Positions 31,549-41,306 of a stretch of DNA of 44,402 bases are shown one piece after another. This DNA comes from Actinoplanes oryzae (GTDB lineage: Bacteria > Actinomycetota > Actinomycetes > Mycobacteriales > Micromonosporaceae). Each line of letters begins with the position of its first letter. The stretch's first letter is position 1. The translations under genes and the position numbers were made by a program. Location: contig NZ_JAUQWH010000065.1 of the NCBI RefSeq assembly GCF_030757795.1, positions 1 to 44,402 on the forward strand, in the 5' to 3' direction. The notes under the pieces were generated by a model, which did not search any database, had not been told where the DNA came from, and was given only the letters and a program-made list of their open reading frames with translations.

Positions 31549-32684
31549 GCCACGGCCTCCGTCGCCCGGGAGGTGATCAGCGCCAGCAGCTCCCGGCAGC
31601 TGTCCGCGAACGGCCCGCGGCCGGTGGCGGCAGGCGGCTCCCGCCGCTCCACCGCGTCGCAGAGCGCCGGCTCGTGGCGCACCTGGGCGGCGAGCGGGAG
31701 TCTGAGCGTGCGGGCCACCTCGCGCGCAGTCACGGTGCTCGCCGCCGGATTGCCCCGCACCACGACCGACAGGGCGGCGCAGTGCAGGCGGACGGCAGCC
31801 GCGACGCGGCCCGCCGCGGCGACCGCCCGCAGGTCCGCCGGCACGATCAGGAAGGCCTCGTCGACGGACTGCAGGGCCAGGACGGCGGCGTCGTCGAGAT
31901 GCCTCGGCAGGTCGACGACGGTGAGGTCACGCAGCCTGCGGGCGGCGGCGAGGGTCACCGCCATGACCTCACCGGGCACCCCCGGCAGGGCGTCGCGGGC
32001 GAAGGACAGCAGCACGAGGTCGCCGTCGGCGGGCAAGGAACCGAGCAGGGCGGACGGCTCGAACCCCGGACCGGCCTCGGCGAGAGCGGACCAGCGCAGA
32101 CCGCTCATCCGCTCCCAGCCGAGGATCAGGTCGAGGCCGCCGCCGAGCGGGTCGGCGTCGAGCAGGAGCGTGCGCTGCCCCGACTTGACCGCCGTCACGG
32201 CCAGGCCCGCCGCGAGCGTGGAGGTGCCGGCCCCGCCACGGCCGCCGACGATCGCGACGGCGCGGCCCTGCGGTGCGGGGCCGGGCTGCTCGCCGAAGCG
32301 GTCCACGAGCCAGGGCTCCGCCTGGGGCAGCAGGGCGACGTGCTCGGCGCCGAGGGCCTGGGCCAGCTCCCACAGCGGCTCGAGCACCGCGCCGTAGCCC
32401 GCGACGATCAGCCTGTCGCGGCGGGGCAGACCGGCCCGGCCGCAGGCCGCCACCTGGTCGGCGCCGACGATCACCAGCGGCGCGGAGCGGTAGTGGGCGC
32501 GGGCGGCCGCCGGATCGGGGGCCACCTGGGCCTCGGCGCCACCGGCGGCGGCCAGGCGCAGCAGGTCGTCGAGCAGGTGCTGGTCACCGGTCACGAGCAG
32601 CGGCCGCCGGGTGGAGTGGGAGTGGGGGACGCGGTGCGCGTGGGCGGAGCGGTGCGTGGCAGGAACCGGGTCGGACGGGGACAT
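31545..32684 (-). CDS. ssd: Septum-site-determining-like protein (Ssd/CpaE type)
   Basis: A 379-residue ParA/MinD-superfamily protein. A receiver-like N-terminal region precedes the P-loop domain with a deviant Walker A, G-R-G-G-A-G-T-S-T-L-A (the signature Lys is not present). L-L-L-D-A-D-P-L-G-G-G-L-D and V-D-L-P follow. Actinobacterial members have been linked to septum placement (Ssd, Rv3660c), while the CpaE relatives localise the Tad machine. ATG 32684 is preceded by GGAGG. It heads the tad operon. Confidence 0.88.
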   Translation of the reverse strand: MSPSDPVPATHRSAHAHRVPHSHSTRRPLLVTGDQHLLDDLLRLAAAGGAEAQVAPDPAAARAHYRSAPLVIVGADQVAACGRAGLPRRDRLIVAGYGAVLEPLWELAQALGAEHVALLPQAEPWLVDRFGEQPGPAPQGRAVAIVGGRGGAGTSTLAAGLAVTAVKSGQRTLLLDADPLGGGLDLILGWERMSGLRWSALAEAGPGFEPSALLGSLPADGDLVLLSFARDALPGVPGEVMAVTLAAARRLRDLTVVDLPRHLDDAAVLALQSVDEAFLIVPADLRAVAAAGRVAAAVRLHCAALSVVVRGNPAASTVTAREVARTLRLPLAAQVRHEPALCDAVERREPPAATGRGPFADSCRELLALITSRATEAVA

Positions 32685-32769
32685 CGGGCCTCCAGCGGAG
32701 CGGGGACGGCTGGTGAGGGCCCTACGGTGGCGGCACGCGGCGGTGGCGCTCAAGCCAAGATCGATAACC

Positions 32770-32797
32770 TGTGGACAGCGGCGCGGCCTGTGGACAA
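32770..32797 (-). promoter_or_regulatory. Pair of DnaA-box-like sites
   Basis: TGTGGACAG (32770-32778) and TGTGGACAA (32789-32797) lie in the divergent gap between ssd and the STAS gene. Both match the relaxed actinobacterial DnaA box T-T-G/A-T-C-C-A-C-A read on the minus strand, the first with one mismatch. They could act on either promoter. Confidence 0.45.
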
Positions 32798-32944
32798 CCG
32801 GCGCCCGGGGGCTTTGATCTGCTATGCGGAGCCGTGCAAATCCCCTCGGACCGGGCGTACGATGAGCGGTCCGGCGCTGGCAGGGGAAGACTGAACGGGC
32901 TCGGCGTTGGGTATGTTGGTGCCGACACGACCGATGGAGTTGGC

Positions 32945-33298
32945 ATGGAGAACCCGATCCGCAGCACGTTCGAGGACGGCACCGCCTGCGTGTCCGTGCT
33001 GGGCGAGATCGACTACTCCAACGCCGACGAGGTCGCCCAGGGCATCCGCGACGCGCTGGGCAAGTGGTCGCCGGAGCGCGTCCAGATCGACCTCGGCGGC
33101 GCGACCTTCATCGACTCCACCGGGCTGGGCGCGCTGATCGAGGGCTACCGGGCCGCGACCGAGGCGGAGAGCCGCTTCGTGGTCGTCAACCCGAGCGACA
33201 GCTTCCGGCGCGTGCTTTCCGTGACCGGCCTCAGCGAGCTCTTCGGCATGCCCGACGACGATCACCCCGCCGGCCTGAGCCGGGCCACCGGCGCCTGA
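32945..33298 (+). CDS. STAS anti-anti-sigma protein
   Basis: A 117-residue STAS domain. V-L-G-E-I-D-Y-S-N-A-D-E-V and F-I-D-S-T-G-L-G-A-L-I-E mark the fold, the serine being the phospho-acceptor. The end S-D-S-F-R-R-V-L-S-V-T-G-L resembles other actinobacterial anti-anti-sigma proteins. GGAG lies nine bases upstream of ATG 32945. It is distinct from bldG and has no anti-sigma kinase next to it, so its partner is elsewhere, or it may cross-talk with the bldG pair about 8 kb away. It diverges from the tad operon. Confidence 0.88.
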   Translation: MENPIRSTFEDGTACVSVLGEIDYSNADEVAQGIRDALGKWSPERVQIDLGGATFIDSTGLGALIEGYRAATEAESRFVVVNPSDSFRRVLSVTGLSELFGMPDDDHPAGLSRATGA

Positions 33299-33727
33299 TC
33301 CCGGTCAAGCGGGAAAGGCACGCCGGAGGGGCCGGAAATCCACGAAGTCCCCACGGTCCCGAGCCGAGCGGAAACAGGCCACGCAAAAGGCCGGACAGCT
33401 AAGGCGAAAAGCGCCGGCACCGCGCAAAACATGCCCGGGGAAGGAACGACCCCCGCCGGGGGCGACGGGGGTCGTCGAGATTCGGCTCCGGGGGGGTCGA
33501 GCCGAATCGCGCTCGGTGATCGCGGGGGGCGCAACCACCGAGAGACTGGCGCACGAACTGCGCGGCAAACGCGACCGCGACATCCCGCCACACCAGCAAC
33601 ATGAATCGCTGTCGCACCACAAGCATGCCTCAGCCGCGCGTCACCGTCGAGTACCCACCGTCACCGGATATGCGAGCACGGCACCATCGGGCGTGTTCCT
33701 CGCGCCGTACGGCTACACTTTCGGCCC
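33299..33727. other. Interval with two tandem hairpins
   Basis: Over 400 bp without a convincing gene between the STAS and HAD genes. It holds two consecutive stem-loops: 33446-33455 with 33466-33475 (10 bp) and 33479-33488 with 33499-33508 (10 bp). They are 3 bp apart. They may terminate the STAS transcript or act as a structured RNA. The remaining sequence shows no repeat or RNA gene that I recognise. Confidence 0.45.
33714..33727 (+). promoter_or_regulatory. Candidate leaderless -10 of the HAD gene
   Basis: TACACT at 33714-33719 lies eight bases before GTG 33728, and no ribosome site is present, so transcription may begin at the start codon. No convincing -35 is seen. Confidence 0.3.
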
Positions 33728-34534
33728 GTGGGCCCCAGCGCCGCGTTCTTCGACCTCGACAAGACCGTCATCGCCAAGTCCAGCGCGCTGGCCTTCGGAC
33801 GGCCGTTCTATCGCGATGGGCTGATCAGCCGCCGCGACGTGGTGAAGTCCGCCTATGCGCAGCTGATGTTCCGGCTGGGGGGCACCGACGAGCAGACCAT
33901 GGCCCGCACCCGCGACTATCTCGCCGCGCTGTGCAAGGGCTGGCGGGTCGAGCAGGTCCAGCAGATCGTGGCGGAGACCCTCAACGAGCTCATCAACCCC
34001 TACGTGTACGCCGAGGCAGCCGCCCTGATCGCCGAGCACCAGGCGGCGGGGCGCGACGTGGTGCTGGTGTCGGCCTCCGGCGACGAAATGGTGCGCCCGA
34101 TCGGCATGCTGCTCGGCGTCACCGACGTGATCGCCACCCGGATGCGAATAGTCGACGGGCGGTTCAGCGGCGAGGTCGAGTTCTATTCGGCCGGCCCCGC
34201 CAAGGTGGAGGGCGTCCGCAAGCTGGCGGCCGAGCGCGGATACGACCTGGACACCTGTTACGCCTATTCCGATTCGAGCAGCGACCTGCCGTTGCTGGAG
34301 GCGGTCGGGCACCCGAGCGCGGTCAATCCGGACCGGACCCTGCGGCGCGTGGCGATGGAGAAAGCGTGGCCCGTGCTGGAGTTCCGGCACCCGATTCCGG
34401 TGGGCCGCCGGCTGCGCGAGAAACCGGCCGTTCCGGTCGCCGCGGCGGCCCTCGGAGTCGGCGTCGGAGTGGCCATCGGCATCGCTGTCTACGGTCGGCA
34501 CCGCAAGGCCAGAATGGCCGCCGCAAGCGTCTGA
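33728..34534 (+). CDS. HAD-IB family phosphatase
   Basis: A 268-residue SerB-like HAD hydrolase. Motif I is F-F-D-L-D-K-T, with the nucleophile Asp then Asp two residues on. Motif II is V-S-A-S-G-D-E. Motif III/IV is Y-A-Y-S-D-S-S-S-D-L-P-L-L-E with the preceding Lys in G-P-A-K. A C-terminal hydrophobic helix (V-A-A-A-A-L-G-V-G-V-G-V-A-I-G-I) with a basic end suggests a membrane tether. The homologue in Mycobacterium sits in the same place next to ssd. The substrate is not determined. Confidence 0.9.
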   Translation: MGPSAAFFDLDKTVIAKSSALAFGRPFYRDGLISRRDVVKSAYAQLMFRLGGTDEQTMARTRDYLAALCKGWRVEQVQQIVAETLNELINPYVYAEAAALIAEHQAAGRDVVLVSASGDEMVRPIGMLLGVTDVIATRMRIVDGRFSGEVEFYSAGPAKVEGVRKLAAERGYDLDTCYAYSDSSSDLPLLEAVGHPSAVNPDRTLRRVAMEKAWPVLEFRHPIPVGRRLREKPAVPVAAAALGVGVGVAIGIAVYGRHRKARMAAASV

Positions 34535-34738
34535 CCATATGGTTTCCCCTGGCGGAGGCGCCGGGCGAGGCGTAGAAAGAAGGAGCGGAAGCCCCGAGCG
34601 GGCACCGTGCGCGGCCACCGGGAACCCACGCGCGATCAGCCACGGCAGGCACGTTGCGACGGGACCCTCCGGATGCCGGAAGGACTGCCGACAACGACTC
34701 AGGTGCACGCCTGATAACCCGGTCGGACGCGCTAGCGG

Positions 34739-34762
34739 CGGCGCCTCGAACGCGAGGCGCCG
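34739..34762. terminator. Hairpin between convergent HAD and PH genes
   Basis: CGGCGCCTCG and its complement form a perfect 10-bp stem with loop AACG, followed on plus by TCCTTACATT. It lies about 200 bp past the HAD stop and 50 bp past the end of the PH-domain gene, so it could serve both converging transcripts. The rest of 34535-34811 shows nothing recognisable. Confidence 0.55.
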
Positions 34763-34811
34763 TCCTTACATTGGGCAGCGCCGCACGGAGTCGCCGCCGC
34801 GGGCGGGCAGC

Positions 34812-35288
34812 TCAGGAGGACGCCGCGGCCAGGTGCCGGTCGCGCAGCTCGTGATAGACCTCGCGGAAGACGTGCGGCCGCCGGTGGAAGTCGATCCCCT
34901 GCGCGAAGAGCTCGGTGTTGACGTACGACCCGTCGCGCCGCTCGATCAGCACGGTCAGCCCGCCCTCGATCTCGAAGCGGCCGATCTTGTTGGTGTGCCG
35001 GTGCAGCCGGACGTGCGCGATCTCGTCCCAGCGCAGCGTGCGTGAGCGCAGCAGCCCCCGGATCTGCAGCCCGGCCGGCCGCACGTAGACGCCCATCTCG
35101 AGGATCCGCCACCCGGCCACGACCCAGACCGCCGCCGTCACCATCGCCAGCACGTGCAGGCCGGCGCCGCTGATGCCGAAGAGGTCCACGCTGGCCCAGG
35201 CGAGCAGCCCGAACGCCACCGCCTCCCAGCCGATCACCAGCCAGCGGCCGGATCCGGGCGAGTAGGGCCGGTTCCAGTCGTCGTCCAT
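34812..35288 (-). CDS. PH domain-containing membrane protein
   Basis: A 158-residue protein with two N-terminal membrane helices, about residues 16-36 and 42-60. A bacterial PH-like domain follows (Y-V-R-P-A-G-L-Q-I-R-G-L-L, T-L-R-W-D-E-I-A-H-V, F-A-Q-G-I-D-F). The W-D-E-I motif is typical of this group. It starts 18 bp after the Fic-like gene ends and is probably co-transcribed with it. Function unknown; such proteins may bind membranes or partners. Confidence 0.85.
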   Translation of the reverse strand: MDDDWNRPYSPGSGRWLVIGWEAVAFGLLAWASVDLFGISGAGLHVLAMVTAAVWVVAGWRILEMGVYVRPAGLQIRGLLRSRTLRWDEIAHVRLHRHTNKIGRFEIEGGLTVLIERRDGSYVNTELFAQGIDFHRRPHVFREVYHELRDRHLAAASS

Positions 35289-35306
35289 CGACCAAAAATA
35301 GAACGC

Positions 35307-36050
35307 TCACCCGGCAGCCGGGGACAGAACCTCATCGCCGATCCGGACGATTTCGTCGGCACCTTCGGCCACCGCCGCCGCGTAGTGCTTCAGCCAGGAC
35401 CGGACGCCGTCGGGGGTGCCCGTCGCGTACGCCCCGGCGGAGCCCACATATTCGGGCTCGCGGGCGAGGTGTCCCTCCTCCACGCCGACCAGGCCCCGGG
35501 CGTCGAAGCCGCGGGAGACGAGGGTGAGCCGGGCGGCCGCACGGGCGACGACTCCGGCCGGGCCGGCGAACGGGCGCAGGGTGAGCAGCTCGGCATGCAC
35601 GATCGCGGCGAGCAGCAGCGGAGGCGTGCGCTCGTTGCCGGCGACGAGGCCGGCCAGCGCGTCGATCCGCTCCGCCCCGGAGGTGAGCCGGCCGAGGGCG
35701 GGCTCGGCCACGGAACCCCGGGCGGCGAGCATGTGCAGCCGCGCGAGCACCTGACGCGGCGCCCGGGGCCAGAGGTCGACGAGCCCGCCGAGCGCCTCGG
35801 AGACGCGGAGGGCACCTTGCACCACCGGGTCGGTGACGGTGCCCGCACGTACCTCGGAAAGGTCGTGCCGGTGCTCCTCCAGGGCCGCACTCGCGACGGC
35901 CGCCCGGAGCCCCACCTCGGCCGCGACCTGGCCGCCGTGGCGGCGCAGCGCCCGGTGCCGCAGGGCCGCGTCGACCCGGGCCCGGGCCTCGGCGAAGGCG
36001 TCGGCGACGCCGGGGAGATCGAGCAGCGGTGCCAGCGGATCGTTCGTCAC
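35307..36050 (-). CDS. Degenerate Fic-fold protein
   Basis: A 247-residue helical protein, often annotated simply as oxidoreductase or hypothetical beside acs in actinobacteria. Its architecture is Fic-like. An N-terminal helix V-A-S-A-A-L-E-E-H-R and helices V-V-Q-G-A-L-R-V lead to I-V-H-A-E-L-L-T-L, then R-P-F-A-G-P-A-G-V-V-A-R (159-170). Set against the Fic motif H-P-F-x-D-G-N-G-R-x-x-R, the catalytic His is Arg, and the Asp, Asn and first Arg are lost, while Pro, Phe and the last Arg remain. It should not transfer AMP. GTG 36050 has TACCGT seven bases upstream (leaderless). Confidence 0.7.
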   Translation of the reverse strand: MTNDPLAPLLDLPGVADAFAEARARVDAALRHRALRRHGGQVAAEVGLRAAVASAALEEHRHDLSEVRAGTVTDPVVQGALRVSEALGGLVDLWPRAPRQVLARLHMLAARGSVAEPALGRLTSGAERIDALAGLVAGNERTPPLLLAAIVHAELLTLRPFAGPAGVVARAAARLTLVSRGFDARGLVGVEEGHLAREPEYVGSAGAYATGTPDGVRSWLKHYAAAVAEGADEIVRIGDEVLSPAAG

Positions 36051-36250
36051 GGGGACTACGGTAGCGGGAAAAAGTCCCGAAACATGTGCTGCGCAAAGTG
36101 GCGTGGAAGTGGCAAGATTCGCGCAGTACCGATCACGACAGGCCCGGTCGGCGCGCATGGTCCCCCACTCGGCGCGCCCTGGCTCGCAGGCCTCGCCGCC
36201 CTGCCGGGGCGCCACTAGTGTGCAGAAAAAAGAGCAGAGGAGCCGCCCTC

Positions 36251-38236
<1,986 letters not shown>

Positions 38237-38246
38237 CGCAAAAAGG

Positions 38247-38285
38247 GACGTGGAGGGGTGTTGCCCAGAGACACCTCTCCATGTC
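38247..38285 (+). terminator. Long hairpin after acsA
   Basis: A 15-bp stem with two G-U pairs (38247-38261 with 38271-38285) closes a nine-base loop, beginning 11 bases past the acsA stop. Only GTTGC follows, not a U run. Likely terminator, or a leader structure for the peptidase gene at 38426. Confidence 0.6.
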
Positions 38286-38425
38286 GTTGCGCGCACATTA
38301 ATTCACTCACACCACTTCCATGCATCTCCAATTTTGCATACGTTCACCTCTGGCCCCGAACACGGGACCAACGCACACCGGCCCGCTGCACCCAGCGATC
38401 CGGGAACGTCGACGGAGGTACGTAC

Positions 38426-40810
38426 GTGCGCAAGGTAGTCGTGGGACTACTCGGCGCTGCCATGGTGACCAGTGTCGGAATCTCGCTTCCGACCGTGGCT
38501 CAGGCGGCGCCGCCGGTGGAGCCCACCACGGCAGCCAGCAAGGCCCCGAAGGTGGACGACAAGGTCAACCCGGTCGAGGCCAAGCGTCGTGAGCTGCGCG
38601 AAGAGGCCGTCCAGGGCGTACTCTCCGGCAAGTTCAAGACGGAGAAGCGCAACGGCAGCACCGTCACGAAGGTCGGCAAGACCCGAGGTGACGGTTACGG
38701 CAACCGCAAGAACAAGAATTCCGCGGGCAAGGACCAGTACGTCGAGCTCAGCAACGAGCGCACCGACAAGATCTTCGTGATCCTGGCCGAGTTCGGCAAC
38801 GAGCGTCACCCGAACTATCCCGATGTGGACAGCGACCCGGACACTCCGGGGCCCGTCACCTTCGACGGTCCGCTGCACAACTCGATTCCCGCCCCGGATC
38901 GCACCAAGGACAACAGCACGATCTGGCAGGCGGACTACAGCAAGGAACACTACGAGCAGCTGTACTTCGGCGAGGGCAAGGGCGTCGAGTCGCTGAAGAC
39001 CTACTACGAGACGCAGTCCTCGGGGCGCTACAGCGTCGAGGGTGAGGTCTCGGACTGGGTCAAGGTGCCCTACAACGAGGCCCGCTACGGCCGGGACTGC
39101 GACATCAACGGCGTCTGCAGCGACACCAACACGTGGGCGCTGATCACCGACGCGGTCAACCAGTGGGTGGCGGAGCGCAAGGCCGCCGGGCGTACGGACG
39201 CGCAGATCAAGTCCGAGATCGCCGAGTTCGACCAGTGGGACCGCAACGACTACGACGGCGACGGCGACTTCAACGAGCCCGACGGTTACATCGACCACTT
39301 CCAGATCGTCCACGCCGGCGGCGACCAGGCCGACGGTGACCCGTACCAGGGTGAGGACGCCATCTGGGCGCACCGCTGGAACGCGTACCTGAACGACGTC
39401 GGTGTCACCGGCCCGTCCTACAACCTGTACGGCGGCCAGCAGGTCGGCAACACGGGCATCTGGATCTCGGACTACACGATCCAGGCCGAGAACGGCGGCA
39501 TGAGCGTCTTCGCCCACGAGTACGGGCACGACCTCGGCCTGCCGGACGACTACGACACCGCGGTCAGCGGCAACGCCAACCCCGAGTTCTGGACGCTCAT
39601 GGCCCAGAACCGGCTCAGCGCGCTGAACGAGCCGATCGGCGTCCGCCCGGGTGACCTCGGTGCCTGGCAGAAGCTGCAGCTCGGCTGGCTGGACTACGAG
39701 ATCGTCGTCGCGGGTCAGAAGAAGACCCTCGACCTCGGTCCCCAGGAGTACAACACCAAGAAGGCCCAGGCCGCCGTCGTCGTCCTGCCCGACAAGGAAG
39801 TGACGACGGAGCTCGGCGCGCCCTTCGCCGGAACCAAGCAGTACTTCTCCGGCAACGACGACGGGCTGAACACCACGCTGACCAAGACGGTCGACCTCGC
39901 CGGCAAGACCACGGCGGCGCTCGACCTCAAGGGCCGGTACGAGATCGAGGAGGGGTACGACTACCTCTACTTCGAGGCGTCGACGGACGGCACCACGTGG
40001 ACCGCGCTCAACGGCACGGTCAACGGCCAGCCCCTCGGCACCGACGGTGGGCAGAACCCGCGGCCGGCCATCAGCGGCTCCAGCGGCGGCGCCTGGCAGG
40101 ACATCCACATCCCGCTCGACGCGTACGCCGGGAAGAGCGTGCAGGTCCGCCTGCACTACCTGACCGACGGCGGCGTCTCCGCCGGTGGCTTCTTCGGCGA
40201 CAACCTCACCATCACGGCGAACGGCACCGCGATCTCCACCGACGGCGCCGAGGCCACCCCGGCCTGGACCGCCGACGGGTTCAGCATCGTCGAGGCGTCG
40301 AGCACGGCGACGTACGACAACTTCTACATCGCGGGCAACCGCAGCTACGTGTCGTACGACAAGTACCTGAAGACCGGCCCGTACAACTTCGGCTGGCCGA
40401 CCACCCGCCCCGACTGGGTCGAGAAGTTCCCGCTCCAGCAGGGCCTGCTCATCTCCTACTGGGACACCTCCCAGAAGGACAACAACGTCAACGTCCACCC
40501 GGGTCAGGGCCGCAACCTCATCATCGACGCGCACCCGGCGCCGATCTACAACATCGAGGGCACGCCCTGGCGGTCGCGCATCCAGACGTACGACGCGCCG
40601 TTCAGCCTCACCAAGGCCGACTCGTTCACGCTGCACGTCAACGGCAAGGCCAGCTACATCCGGGGCCAGGCCGCGCAGTCGACGTTCGACGACACCAAGA
40701 AGTACTGGTACTCCGAGATCCCGTGGGCCGGCGTCAAGCTGCCCGCCGTCGGGGTCAAGATCAAGGTTGCCGAGCAGAACGGCACCTCGATGAAGGTCAA
40801 GTTCTCCTGA
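38426..40810 (+). CDS. Secreted M6-family (immune inhibitor A) metallopeptidase
   Basis: A 794-residue exported zinc peptidase. Signal peptide V-R-K-V-V-V-G-L-L-G-A-A-M-V ends at V-A-Q-A/A. A charged propeptide region (about 28-110) follows, then the catalytic domain with H-E-Y-G-H-D-L-G-L-P-D-D-Y-D (zinc ligands H364 and H368, acid E365). Acidic, calcium-type loops (D-Y-D-G-D-G-D-F-N-E-P-D-G-Y) lie before it. The C-terminal half forms beta-rich modules. Relatives degrade extracellular proteins. GTG 38426 has GGAGG upstream. It is codon-typical and ends in a strong terminator. Confidence 0.95.
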   Translation: MRKVVVGLLGAAMVTSVGISLPTVAQAAPPVEPTTAASKAPKVDDKVNPVEAKRRELREEAVQGVLSGKFKTEKRNGSTVTKVGKTRGDGYGNRKNKNSAGKDQYVELSNERTDKIFVILAEFGNERHPNYPDVDSDPDTPGPVTFDGPLHNSIPAPDRTKDNSTIWQADYSKEHYEQLYFGEGKGVESLKTYYETQSSGRYSVEGEVSDWVKVPYNEARYGRDCDINGVCSDTNTWALITDAVNQWVAERKAAGRTDAQIKSEIAEFDQWDRNDYDGDGDFNEPDGYIDHFQIVHAGGDQADGDPYQGEDAIWAHRWNAYLNDVGVTGPSYNLYGGQQVGNTGIWISDYTIQAENGGMSVFAHEYGHDLGLPDDYDTAVSGNANPEFWTLMAQNRLSALNEPIGVRPGDLGAWQKLQLGWLDYEIVVAGQKKTLDLGPQEYNTKKAQAAVVVLPDKEVTTELGAPFAGTKQYFSGNDDGLNTTLTKTVDLAGKTTAALDLKGRYEIEEGYDYLYFEASTDGTTWTALNGTVNGQPLGTDGGQNPRPAISGSSGGAWQDIHIPLDAYAGKSVQVRLHYLTDGGVSAGGFFGDNLTITANGTAISTDGAEATPAWTADGFSIVEASSTATYDNFYIAGNRSYVSYDKYLKTGPYNFGWPTTRPDWVEKFPLQQGLLISYWDTSQKDNNVNVHPGQGRNLIIDAHPAPIYNIEGTPWRSRIQTYDAPFSLTKADSFTLHVNGKASYIRGQAAQSTFDDTKKYWYSEIPWAGVKLPAVGVKIKVAEQNGTSMKVKFS

Positions 40811-40825
40811 TCTTCGGGTTTTCGG

Positions 40826-40855
40826 CGCCCGGGAGCTTCGGCTCCCGGGCGTTTC
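40826..40855 (+). terminator. Strong rho-independent-type terminator of the M6 gene
   Basis: A perfect 11-bp stem (CGCCCGGGAGC / GCTCCCGGGCG) closed by the UUCG tetraloop at 40837-40840, followed by TTTCCCTTTT. It begins 15 bases after the stop. Confidence 0.9.
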
Positions 40856-40898
40856 CCTTTTCCGGGAACCCTTCCGCCTCGCGCACGGTCTCATCGGA

Positions 40899-41264
40899 GT
40901 GAAGTTCATCGGTGCTCTCTTGCTCATCGCCCTGACGGCGTGCGCGTCGCCCACCACCCCAGCGGCCCCGGCTCCCGCCTCGTCGGGCATTTCGGTCCCG
41001 CCACTGCCCTCCGGCATCGCGAAAACTCCCACGGACAAGATCGCCGACCCCGGCTGGACCGAGGGCTGGATCGTCCGGGGCGGCACAGGACCCTGCTACG
41101 GGCTGCTCGACCTGGACGGGAAGCCGTACGCCATGTACTCGGACGAGGGCCTGACCCTGGCGAAGGGCGATCACGTGCGGGTGCGCGTCATCCCGTCCCG
41201 CCTGCGCATCGACTGCGGGGAGGGCGAGCCCGTACGCCTCGAGGTGCTCGAGCACGTCTCGTAA
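40899..41264 (+). CDS. Small lipoprotein
   Basis: A 121-residue lipoprotein: signal M-K-F-I-G-A-L-L-L-I-A-L-T-A-C with a lipobox cysteine at 15, then a Pro/Ala-rich linker and a compact domain. G-P-C-Y-G-L-L-D-L-D-G-K-P-Y-A and R-L-R-I-D-C-G-E-G carry two cysteines that could form a disulfide. The fold resembles small beta-barrel (OB-like) extracellular domains of actinomycetes. GTG start; no ribosome site is obvious. Confidence 0.8.
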   Translation: MKFIGALLLIALTACASPTTPAAPAPASSGISVPPLPSGIAKTPTDKIADPGWTEGWIVRGGTGPCYGLLDLDGKPYAMYSDEGLTLAKGDHVRVRVIPSRLRIDCGEGEPVRLEVLEHVS

Positions 41265-41306
41265 CCGTAATGTCCGAAGGTGCCGCATACCCGTACCCTG
41301 GGTCGC

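Noticed and set aside
38447..41086. 879-codon minus-strand frame over the M6 peptidase
   Set aside because: Antisense mirror with Val/Arg/Gly/Asp bias; it crosses the strong terminator of the peptidase gene.
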